Positions 1 to 6,085 of a stretch of 18,883 bases of DNA are shown here, in pieces. The first letter of the stretch is position 1, and every line of letters begins with the position of its first letter. Origin of the DNA: Candidatus Desantisbacteria bacterium CG1_02_49_89 (GTDB lineage: Bacteria; Desantisbacteria; UBA1551); assembly GCA_001871075.1 (NCBI GenBank), contig MNUP01000150.1, positions 1 through 18,883 of the forward strand, written 5' to 3'. A model generated the notes under the pieces. The model was not told the origin of the DNA. It did no database searches and worked only from the letters and a program-made list of their open reading frames with translations. Both the position numbers and the translations under genes were made by a program.

Positions 1-2
1 TT

Positions 3-2567
3 CTTTTAGCGTTTTTTTTATTGATAAGTTGCGCGTCAGCGCAGGTCTCGGATACGAATTCGTTTTTTTCAATCGCTGAGACTTCTGCGTTTGCTGATGG
101 GGTAGCCAGGTTTTCCGTTAATATTTATATAAGGGACGCGAATAATCAGCCCCTACAGGAAAAAGAAGTAACTATTATTACTTCAAGGGGTTCTGATTAT
201 GATTCAATTGTCCAGCCGGCAATTACAAATTTATCTGGTCAGTGCACCGGATACATAAGTTCGATAAACGGCGGATGGGATACGGTTGCGGTAGTCTGTG
301 ACCTGAAAACCATAGGAAGTCCTTTCCAGTGGATTCAGACAAATCAGGAGGATTTCAGTAAGGGAGAAACAGCAGTTGGTATTGACACAACGTCAATTCC
401 AGGTAGTTTAAAATTGATAGTGAGTCCAAAGGACGCATGCCAAGAAACTCTTTTTGGAGATGATAGTATAAGCCGTCAAGATGAATGGATGGCACAGAGC
501 TTTCAGGTTAATAAAAATTGCATATTGGATTATATCCAGTTAGATTTGAACAGAACAAATGCTGATGTTACTGGTACATTGGTTGCATCAGTCTGGGTTG
601 ACAGTGGCGGCAGTCTAGGTAATACAATTACTACATCAGACACAATCAATGTTTCAGATTTGGTGCCTTTTCAACTTAATCATGTAGACTGGTATTTTTT
701 GAATTTTCCTAATAAGGCTAATTTTTCAGTTAATACTATTTACTGGTTACAGTTAAAAGTTCTAGCTATTTCTGAAGGTATAGGAGGAATAGGTTTTGGT
801 TTCGTGAATAGTAATAATTATAATAATGGTAATATGAAGAGTTATACTATAGTATCTGGCGAACAAAATTTTCCAAATAATGATTATGTTTTCAGAATTT
901 TTATTAAAACATCATCAGCTGGAACCTTTGTATCCCAGTCTAGTTTATTCGAAACTGTTCCCATTGCGTGGGGAAAGCTGGAAACAACCCAGAGCTTAAA
1001 TAGCGAAACCGCAATTTATACAACATACGCATCAGACGACGGGATAAACTGGGACGCAGGCACGGATATTTCTCCAAGCAATGATATTCTTTCAGCAAGA
1101 AAAAGATACATAAAATGGCAGGCTGACCTGCAGACAGACAATACTGACGTAAGCCCAGTTATCGAAGAGGTTGTTGTTAATTATTTCGCCCCTGCAAATA
1201 TTTATTTCGTTCCGGCGTTCAAGCTTATAAACCTATCGGCAAACCCCAGAAATTTCAGTCCAAATGCTGATGGAGCAAAAGATACAATAGCGATTAGCTA
1301 CAAATTGATAGATAGCAATCCACAGGATACAATAAGTGTAAGGATATATAATCTTGCACATAACCTAAAAAGAACACTGATAAACCATATTCTGCAGGAT
1401 ACGGGCACTCATTCTGTTGAATGGAATGGTAGAGACGATATAAATGACATTGTCACGGACGGAACCTATTCTTACGAAATTACTGCTGAAGATTCGATTG
1501 GTAACTCTGTGACTGAATCAGGAACCGTGGTTGTGGATACAGTAAAACCAATGCCGGCGATCGCGGGCGTAGCCCTGGGAAAGCTGCAGGTAGGGTTGAA
1601 GTACGCGTTTGACGAGGCGATCGATACCTGGCAGGTGTTCCGCAGTATAGGGGATACAGCCGGTTTCACGCTTGCGGGAAGCGGAACAAACGAGCCCGAA
1701 TGGCTTGACACAGGGCCTCTCGGGAACGACCAGAAATATTTCTACTTTTTGATTGCCACTGACCTCGCGGGAAACACGAAAGTTACGAATACGGCGCGCG
1801 CTATACTCACCCTTGAGGGCGGTATTTTAAGCAACATGGGCATATACGCGCTTCCGAATTCAGCCGTCAAATGCAAAGATATCGCGAACGCGTATATTGT
1901 GGTCCTTGAAACCCAGACATTCGGCAACACGGCTGACCTTATTAAGATCGAAATGGCAAGAAAAGAGAAACTAACACTGGAAGCTGAAGGCAAGCTGATG
2001 CCGGTTGACAAAAAGCTTGTGGGCGCCTACGAGATAAATGCTTTTGAGGTGGATGGCGGGTACAATAAAATAAGCGCGATAAAGAACTGGCAGGCCGGCA
2101 AACCAATAAAACTGGTTTTATGTTACGACTCCTGCCCGGCAGGTAAAGAAGGCACGCTTTCCATTTATGAGTGGAGCGGGAAACAGTGGGTGGGCCTTGG
2201 CGGGGATGTGGCGCAGTCAACCCAGACGATCTCCCTTGACGTGAACCATTTCTCGACCTACGCGGTTATGTACCAGAGCTTAAGTGCTTTTGTGGGGGCA
2301 AAACCCAACCCGTTCTCGCCCAACGGGGACGGCATCAATGACCGGGTTGAGATAAGGTTTGATAATCCCGGCACCGAGGAAGTGGAATTTTTTGTTTTTG
2401 ACCTGACAGGGACGACCGTTAGAACGGATGTTTATCCCGCGGGAACCGCGTCTATTTTCTGGGACGGCAGGGATGAGGGCGGGAGGGTCGTGGAAGGCGG
2501 GGCGTATATCTGGCAGGTGGAGATGGGGACAAGGGCGGTGAACGGGGTTGTTGTTGTGGCGAAATAG
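3..2567 (+). CDS. Secreted multidomain surface protein with FlgD-like Ig C-terminal domain (5' partial)
   Basis: The frame is open to the left edge. The first codons read LLAFFLLISCASAQ, a signal-peptide core ending either in a lipobox (LISC) or in a Sec site (ASA-Q). The true start therefore lies before the window; the TTG at 21 is only the first possible start inside it. An invasin-like bacterial Ig domain covers about nt 60-320. A beta-rich region of unknown type follows at about 430-930. A first FlgD-like Ig domain (SANPRNFSPNADGAKDT) begins near nt 1240, then a fibronectin-like stretch, then a second FlgD-like Ig domain (KPNPFSPNGDGIND) from about nt 2300 to the stop. Such C-terminal domains are common on exported proteins and may act in sorting or anchoring. 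The first ~1.5 kb is visibly AT-richer than the last 1 kb, which suggests domain shuffling. Cargo function is unknown. Confidence 0.8.
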   Translation, partial: LLAFFLLISCASAQVSDTNSFFSIAETSAFADGVARFSVNIYIRDANNQPLQEKEVTIITSRGSDYDSIVQPAITNLSGQCTGYISSINGGWDTVAVVCDLKTIGSPFQWIQTNQEDFSKGETAVGIDTTSIPGSLKLIVSPKDACQETLFGDDSISRQDEWMAQSFQVNKNCILDYIQLDLNRTNADVTGTLVASVWVDSGGSLGNTITTSDTINVSDLVPFQLNHVDWYFLNFPNKANFSVNTIYWLQLKVLAISEGIGGIGFGFVNSNNYNNGNMKSYTIVSGEQNFPNNDYVFRIFIKTSSAGTFVSQSSLFETVPIAWGKLETTQSLNSETAIYTTYASDDGINWDAGTDISPSNDILSARKRYIKWQADLQTDNTDVSPVIEEVVVNYFAPANIYFVPAFKLINLSANPRNFSPNADGAKDTIAISYKLIDSNPQDTISVRIYNLAHNLKRTLINHILQDTGTHSVEWNGRDDINDIVTDGTYSYEITAEDSIGNSVTESGTVVVDTVKPMPAIAGVALGKLQVGLKYAFDEAIDTWQVFRSIGDTAGFTLAGSGTNEPEWLDTGPLGNDQKYFYFLIATDLAGNTKVTNTARAILTLEGGILSNMGIYALPNSAVKCKDIANAYIVVLETQTFGNTADLIKIEMARKEKLTLEAEGKLMPVDKKLVGAYEINAFEVDGGYNKISAIKNWQAGKPIKLVLCYDSCPAGKEGTLSIYEWSGKQWVGLGGDVAQSTQTISLDVNHFSTYAVMYQSLSAFVGAKPNPFSPNGDGINDRVEIRFDNPGTEEVEFFVFDLTGTTVRTDVYPAGTASIFWDGRDEGGRVVEGGAYIWQVEMGTRAVNGVVVVAK

Positions 2568-2598
2568 CAGCACAGGGGCAAGTGACCAGATGCAAGAT

Positions 2599-2622
2599 GT
2601 CCCAAAGGGATCCCTTTGGGAC
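2599..2622. repeat. 24-nt perfect palindrome downstream of the surface protein gene
   Basis: The arm GTCCCAAAGGGA is followed directly by its exact reverse complement. It sits 32 nt after the stop codon. No T-run follows, so a classical intrinsic terminator is not supported. It may be a REP-like repeat or a hairpin protecting the mRNA 3' end. A related CCCAAAAGGGA string occurs near 9230. Confidence 0.6.
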
Positions 2623-2671
2623 AAGCGAAAGAATTGGAAGAGAGCTCTAATCTTATTTCAGGAGGGAGAGC

Positions 2672-2992
2672 ATGGAAAAGAATGATGATCTGAAAGTACA
2701 ATCGCTGGCTCAAAAAATTAAAGAGAAATTTAACCCGCAAAAAGTAATCCTTTTTGGCTCACATGCAAACGGTGCACCTGCAAAGGGAAGCGATATAGAC
2801 CTTCTAATTATTATGAACACAAATCTTAAGCCCTACAAGCAAGCTTCTTTGATCCGCATGTTTCTAGATGATATATTCGGAGTGAACTATCCTATTGACA
2901 TTATTGTAAGAACTCCTGAATCAATAGAAAAAAGGCTTAAAGAAGGAGACTTTTTCATCAAGAATATCCTGGAAGAGGGAGTGCCTCTGTGA
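2672..2992 (+). CDS. MNT-type minimal nucleotidyltransferase, probable antitoxin of an MNT/HEPN pair
   Basis: This 106-residue protein has the pol-beta-type minimal nucleotidyltransferase motif: G29-S30 in VILFGSHANG, D41 and D43 in SDIDLLII, and a third carboxylate, D76, in PIDIIV. All residues needed for metal binding and nucleotidyl transfer are visible. In known MNT/HEPN (type VII) modules, this enzyme adds AMP groups to the HEPN partner and so neutralises it. An AGGAGGG ribosome site precedes the ATG. The 3' end overlaps the HEPN gene by 4 nt (GTGA), which implies translational coupling. Base composition is AT-rich like the rest of the island. Family assignment is firm; the antitoxin role is inferred from the partner. 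Confidence 0.88.
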   Translation: MEKNDDLKVQSLAQKIKEKFNPQKVILFGSHANGAPAKGSDIDLLIIMNTNLKPYKQASLIRMFLDDIFGVNYPIDIIVRTPESIEKRLKEGDFFIKNILEEGVPL

Positions 2993-3378
2993 AGGATTTA
3001 ACAAAGGAGTGGGTAAATAAAGCTGAAAAAGATTTTCAGGTGGCTAAGAGAGAGTTTGCTGCAAAGCCACCAGAATACGATGCAGTTTGCTTTCATTCTC
3101 AGCAATGTGTTGAAAAATATATGAAAGCAGTTCTTCAGGAAAACAATATCTTTTTTGAGAAAACCCATGACCTTGATGTTCTGTTGGAAAAATGCAAAGC
3201 ATTTATTCCTGGATTAGCAGGTTTAAAGCAAGAATTGGTAGAACTTTCTTCATTTGCTGTAGAAATCCGCTATCCGGGGGCAGAAGCAACAGGGGAGGAA
3301 GCAGAAAAATACTTATCAGTTGCTGAAGCCGTAAGAAAAATTATTCGCACCTATTTAAAACTTACAACTGATCGTTAA
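2989..3378 (+). CDS. HEPN-domain protein, probable toxin or substrate-binding partner of the MNT enzyme
   Basis: This 129-residue all-helical protein has the HEPN signature: WVNKAEKDFQVAKRE near the start, FHSQQCVEKYMKAVL at residues 35-49, THDLDVLLEKC from residue 59, and the late EIRYPG at 92-97. It starts at a GTG that overlaps the MNT stop. Many HEPN toxins are RNases with an R-x(4-6)-H motif. No such spacing is visible here: R94 is followed by YPG and no histidine comes after it. It may be a non-nucleolytic HEPN of the HI0074 type, which acts as the binding half of a two-subunit nucleotidyltransferase, or it may use another active site. Family call is strong; toxicity is uncertain. Confidence 0.85.
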   Translation: MKDLTKEWVNKAEKDFQVAKREFAAKPPEYDAVCFHSQQCVEKYMKAVLQENNIFFEKTHDLDVLLEKCKAFIPGLAGLKQELVELSSFAVEIRYPGAEATGEEAEKYLSVAEAVRKIIRTYLKLTTDR

Positions 3379-3407
3379 AACCATTTTAGCAAAATTATGA
3401 TTTAACC

Positions 3408-3427
3408 CCCCGCGGCTTGCCGCGGGG
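3408..3427. repeat. Left hairpin of the IS200-like element
   Basis: The arms are CCCCGCGG and CCGCGGGG with the loop CTTG. It is identical to the hairpin at 3966-3985. In IS200/IS605 elements and REP/RAYT systems, such hairpins are the transposase-binding sites. Confidence 0.8.
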
Positions 3428-3459
3428 ATACAAATCATCATTACCTGAAGGGGAGAAGA

Positions 3460-3480
3460 GGGGAAACAGGGTGTTTCCCC
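3460..3480 (+). promoter_or_regulatory. Leader hairpin upstream of the transposase
   Basis: A perfect 9-bp stem (GGGGAAACA / TGTTTCCCC) with a GGG loop lies in the 5' leader, about 20 nt before the AGGTG ribosome site. IS200-type elements are known to carry leader hairpins that block read-through transcription or translation of the transposase. That role here is inferred by analogy. Confidence 0.5.
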
Positions 3481-3514
3481 TCATCCTTAAAGGGTTGCCG
3501 AGGTGTAAGTGGGA

Positions 3515-3961
3515 ATGAGGCAAGGAGCCCACACGCAATGGGAATGCAGGTATCACGTGGTGTGGTGCCCAAAATACAGGAAAGATATCTTTATAAATGA
3601 AGGATTGCGAAGCTATACTTGGGAACTTTTCAAGAGGATAGCCAGAGAATATGACATCAACATCGAAGCCATGGATATTGCGGAGGATCACGTTCATATG
3701 CTGATAGAGATACCGCCAAAACTGTCTGTGGCAGACGTTGCGAGAACATTCAAGAGTATCAGCGCAAGGGAAATCTTTGAAAAGTTCCCAAGCCTGAAGA
3801 GCAGATTGTGGGCCGGGGAATTGTGGAAAGACGGCTATTTCTTGAAAAGTGTGGGTTCCGAGGTAACAAGAGAAATGGTGAAAAAATATATAGATAGCCA
3901 TTGGGAACGGGAAGGCAACCCTGCGCAGCTTCGGCTCGATTTCAAGCCGAAGCGAGCATAA
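3515..3961 (+). CDS. tnpA: IS200/IS605-family or REP-associated Y1 transposase
   Basis: This 148-residue protein is of normal length for Y1 HUH transposases. It opens with the family signature YHVVWCPKYRKDI. The HUH metal-binding pair is H59 and H61 in EDHVHML, and the probable nucleophile is Y125 in KKYIDSH. The residue four after this tyrosine is H129, where IS200-type enzymes usually have glutamine. The ATG at 3515 was chosen because AGGTG at 3501-3505 lies 9 nt upstream; the GTG at 3509 is too close to it. A 9-bp palindrome (3928-3953) lies inside the last codons. The frame is intact, so the enzyme may be active on the flanking hairpins. Confidence 0.88.
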   Translation: MRQGAHTQWECRYHVVWCPKYRKDIFINEGLRSYTWELFKRIAREYDINIEAMDIAEDHVHMLIEIPPKLSVADVARTFKSISAREIFEKFPSLKSRLWAGELWKDGYFLKSVGSEVTREMVKKYIDSHWEREGNPAQLRLDFKPKRA

Positions 3962-3965
3962 GACT

Positions 3966-3985
3966 CCCCGCGGCTTGCCGCGGGG
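3966..3985. repeat. Right hairpin of the IS200-like element
   Basis: Exact second copy of the 8-bp-stem, CTTG-loop hairpin at 3408-3427, in the same orientation, starting 5 nt after the transposase stop codon. Confidence 0.8.
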
Positions 3986-4007
3986 TAATTCAAAATTGCT
4001 TCATCGC

Positions 4008-4055
4008 CAGTGCGAATTCGTAAAGATAGTGAATGGCGTGGTGGCGGTGGCAAAG
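4008..4055 (+). pseudogene. Remnant of a FlgD-Ig-type protein 3' end
   Basis: In the frame of codon 4029, this stretch reads QCEFVKIVNGVVAVAK. That closely resembles the last residues of the surface protein (AVNGVVVVAK-stop), but here the stop is replaced by a CAA codon. No upstream domain survives. It is best read as the leftover tail of a paralogue. The match is short, so it could be chance, but the second, near-exact tail copy at 5817-5887 supports it. Confidence 0.4.
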
Positions 4056-4135
4056 CAAGAACCCGAGCCTTCGGCTTAAAACCTTGTTTTTCGTAGGTGA
4101 AATCGTAGGTCCAGCAAAATAGAATAACAACGAAT

Positions 4136-5668
4136 ATGAAGAATAGTAGTAAAACAGACCGAAAATTCATGAAGATTGCCATAGAAGAAATGCTCCTATC
4201 GCGATCAGAACATGCCCAAAAACCGGATCCGATGGTTGGGACTGTATTGGTCGACAAAAGCGGAAAGGAATTAGGTAGAGCTCATCGTAGTATATTCACA
4301 CCAGGAGATCATGGAGAATTTTCAATTCTTGAAAAAGTAAGACCTGATATAGATCCTTCTGGTTGTACATTATACGTAACTTTAGAGCCATGTACTGAAA
4401 GAGAGAATCCAAAGAAAATACCTTGTGCTCAAAGAATAGTTGAGAAAAAAATTGACCGCGTAGTAATTGGTATTTTAGATCCTAATCCTAAAATTTGTGG
4501 TTTTGGTAAATCATATTTGGAGAACTATGGTATAAAAGTTAATTTTTTTGACAAAGATCTTGTAGAAGAAATTAGGATCTGGAATAAAGACTTTATAGAT
4601 TTTATGCAAAATAATAAACAAAAGTTGGAGGGTAGTATGAGCAAATTAGAAGATATAGAACTACCTTCTCAAGAAGAACAGAAACCATATAGCGATGCTA
4701 CTATTAAAGATTTCTCAAACGAAACAATTAAAAAGTATATGAAATATCGGTCAGATATTTCATATACTGTTCCCTCTAAGGAATTATGGACTTTTTTCAG
4801 AAAAAATAGATATCTTGTTAAAGGGGATAAAGGAGACGTACCCACTTTGGCTGGAATTGTACTATTCGGAAAAGATCCGAGTATTTTTATTCCAGAACAT
4901 AGAATTTTAGCTGAGTGTTTTGGTGGAACCCCAGAAAATGGAGCATCAACCGACAAAACCATCGGGAATGGTAAGAAAAATATTACCGGTCCATTATTTG
5001 AGATGACAAAAACCGCTGAAGATTTTTATAAAACGCATATACGAAAGGTACCTTTAATCAAAGGCTTTCAGAGAGTAGATGAAGAGCTTGAATATCCTAA
5101 GGAAGTAATCCGAGAGGCTATCGTGAATGCCTTAGTTCATCGGGATTATAGACTGGGTGGTCATATTTCATTCCAAATATTCAGAGATAGAATTGTAATA
5201 AAGAATCCCGGAAGTATTCTTCGCCCTAATACCATAGAGCGCATGAACTCTTTTGATGTGACTCCTGCTAGACGAAATCCAATAATAGCCGAAGCCGCTG
5301 AGAAAATGATGTTAATGGAGAAAAAGGGAAGAGGTATTCCCGATATGTCTGATCAATTGCAAAAATACGGACTCCGTCCACCGAATTTTGCCTATGATGG
5401 ATATTTAATTGTAACTTTATATGGGAGGGAGAAAACACCCCCTGAATACAGGATTCAGAAAGAGTTCCGTTCTTCACTTACAGATAGACAGTTAAAAATT
5501 CTTAATTTCATCTGGGAACAGGGAAGAGTTAATAGTGAGGAAACAACAAAGAAATTTGATATTACCAGAGAGACTGCAAACCAAGACTTCAGGAAATTGT
5601 TGAAACTTGGTCTAATAGAGAAAAAAGGCACCGGAAGAGCCACTTACTATATCTTGGGTAATATTTAA
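4136..5668 (+). CDS. RibD-like zinc deaminase fused to GHKL (HATPase_c_4) ATPase and winged helix
   Basis: A 510-residue protein in two parts. Residues about 10-160 are a RibD-type pyrimidine deaminase domain: zinc ligands H59, C86 and C97, catalytic E61 in DHGEFSIL, TLEPCTERENPKKIPC, and the family segment VVIGILDPNPKICGFG. Residues about 190-510 match the COG2865 'RecG-like' regulators: TLAGIVLFG, the ATPase N-box EAIVNALVHRDY (about 325-336), NPGSILRPNTI, KKGRGIPDM, then a C-terminal winged helix (about 448-508). In COG2865 proteins the first domain is normally AlbA_2/Schlafen-like; here the deaminase stands in its place. All catalytic motifs are intact. The gene is AT-rich and stands alone between mobile or remnant sequences. 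No good ribosome site precedes the ATG; M12 is an alternative start. Substrate is unknown; a nucleotide-based defence or regulatory role is inference. Confidence 0.85.
   Translation: MKNSSKTDRKFMKIAIEEMLLSRSEHAQKPDPMVGTVLVDKSGKELGRAHRSIFTPGDHGEFSILEKVRPDIDPSGCTLYVTLEPCTERENPKKIPCAQRIVEKKIDRVVIGILDPNPKICGFGKSYLENYGIKVNFFDKDLVEEIRIWNKDFIDFMQNNKQKLEGSMSKLEDIELPSQEEQKPYSDATIKDFSNETIKKYMKYRSDISYTVPSKELWTFFRKNRYLVKGDKGDVPTLAGIVLFGKDPSIFIPEHRILAECFGGTPENGASTDKTIGNGKKNITGPLFEMTKTAEDFYKTHIRKVPLIKGFQRVDEELEYPKEVIREAIVNALVHRDYRLGGHISFQIFRDRIVIKNPGSILRPNTIERMNSFDVTPARRNPIIAEAAEKMMLMEKKGRGIPDMSDQLQKYGLRPPNFAYDGYLIVTLYGREKTPPEYRIQKEFRSSLTDRQLKILNFIWEQGRVNSEETTKKFDITRETANQDFRKLLKLGLIEKKGTGRATYYILGNI
4627..4639 (+). 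promoter_or_regulatory. Possible internal ribosome site and start at the domain junction
   Basis: GGAGGG at 4627-4632 lies 4 nt before an in-frame ATG at 4637, exactly between the deaminase and ATPase parts. It could produce a separate 343-residue ATPase-winged-helix protein, or it may be a relic of two fused genes. The spacing is short. Confidence 0.4.
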
Positions 5669-5691
5669 AGGAACTATCTGCATAGTCATTG

Positions 5692-5757
5692 CGTCAGGTT
5701 TTCGTCAGGTTTTCGTCAGGTTTCAATAATGGATTTTTACGTCAGATTTACGTCAGG
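5692..5757. repeat. Five iteron-like CGTCAGG direct repeats
   Basis: CGTCAGG or CGTCAGA starts at 5692, 5703, 5714, 5740 and 5751. Neighbours are 11 nt apart within the groups of three and two, and the groups are 26 nt apart. Flanking bases are T-rich (TTTT or TTTA). Eleven nt is close to one helical turn, as in protein-binding arrays. The cluster starts 23 nt after the deaminase-ATPase stop, between that gene and the right edge of the island. Confidence 0.6.
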
Positions 5758-5816
5758 TTAACAATGACTGGTATCCCCGTATTACTTTACTTAATAGGAT
5801 ATAAAAGCATATCTGA

Positions 5817-5887
5817 GCGGGGCGTATATCTGGCAGGTGGAGATGGGGACAAGGGCAGTGAACGGGGTTGTTGTTGTGGCGAAATAA
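5817..5887 (+). pseudogene. Detached copy of the surface-protein gene 3' end
   Basis: Bases 5817-5886 match 2497-2566 with a single mismatch (5857). They read GAYIWQVEMGTRAVNGVVVVAK followed by TAA. No upstream FlgD-like domain is present, so this is a tail without a gene. Together with the intact copy it forms a direct repeat around the 3.2-kb island. The 417 nt between the deaminase-ATPase and the GH57 gene hold only this remnant and repeats. Confidence 0.8.
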
Positions 5888-5896
5888 AACTCGTTC

Positions 5897-5925
5897 GTCC
5901 CGCCCAGCAAGATTGGCGGGCAAGC
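5897..5925. repeat. Dispersed hairpin repeat, CCCGCC/GGCGGG type
   Basis: These 29 nt are identical to 8688-8716, which lies inside the MBL hydrolase gene. The core is CCCGCC, a 10-nt loop, then GGCGGG. Related hairpins are at 13239-13255 and near 14750-14770. Confidence 0.75.
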
Positions 5926-6006
5926 TGTGCATCGCCTGCCCTCGCGTTTTGCTTTCGAAGAAAGCAGCAGAGGGTAACATCGTGACATCGTAAAAAATCA
6001 TTTTGA

Positions 6007-6056
6007 CACTGATTTTCACTGATTTATCCGTGAAAATCCGTGCTAATCCGTGGTTA
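6007..6056. repeat. 10-nt tandem repeats before the GH57 gene
   Basis: Two CACTGATTT(T/A) units are followed by three TCCGTGNNNN units, all with 10-nt period. AATCCGTGGTTA at its right end is the exact reverse complement of TAACCACGGATT at 16998-17009, so the two arrays are inverted members of one family. Confidence 0.65.
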
Positions 6057-6085
6057 AAAGTAGTTCTTTTCGTGGTAAAAGATAA

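Larger units (their letters stand above)
3408..3985 (+). mobile_element. IS200/IS605-type or REP-associated (RAYT) insertion element
   Basis: One small Y1 HUH transposase gene lies between two identical 20-nt hairpins at 3408-3427 and 3966-3985. There are no terminal inverted repeats and no visible target duplication, as expected for single-strand 'peel and paste' elements that recognise subterminal hairpins. The right hairpin begins 5 nt after the transposase stop. No tnpB/IscB gene is present. Exact ends cannot be set without an empty-site comparison. Confidence 0.75.

Noticed and set aside
2568-2671. Intrinsic terminator at the 24-nt palindrome
   Set aside because: The stem is perfect but no T-run follows, so it was listed as a repeat.
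3395-3901. 168-residue - strand open frame opposite the transposase
   Set aside because: Antisense shadow of the transposase and the hairpin; no family resemblance.
5692-5757. Small CRISPR array
   Set aside because: Repeats are only 7 nt with 4-nt gaps and no spacers; no cas genes nearby.
5689-5985. 98-residue + strand open frame
   Set aside because: It runs across the CGTCAGG array, the tail remnant in a different frame and the hairpin repeat; no ribosome site and no recognisable domain.
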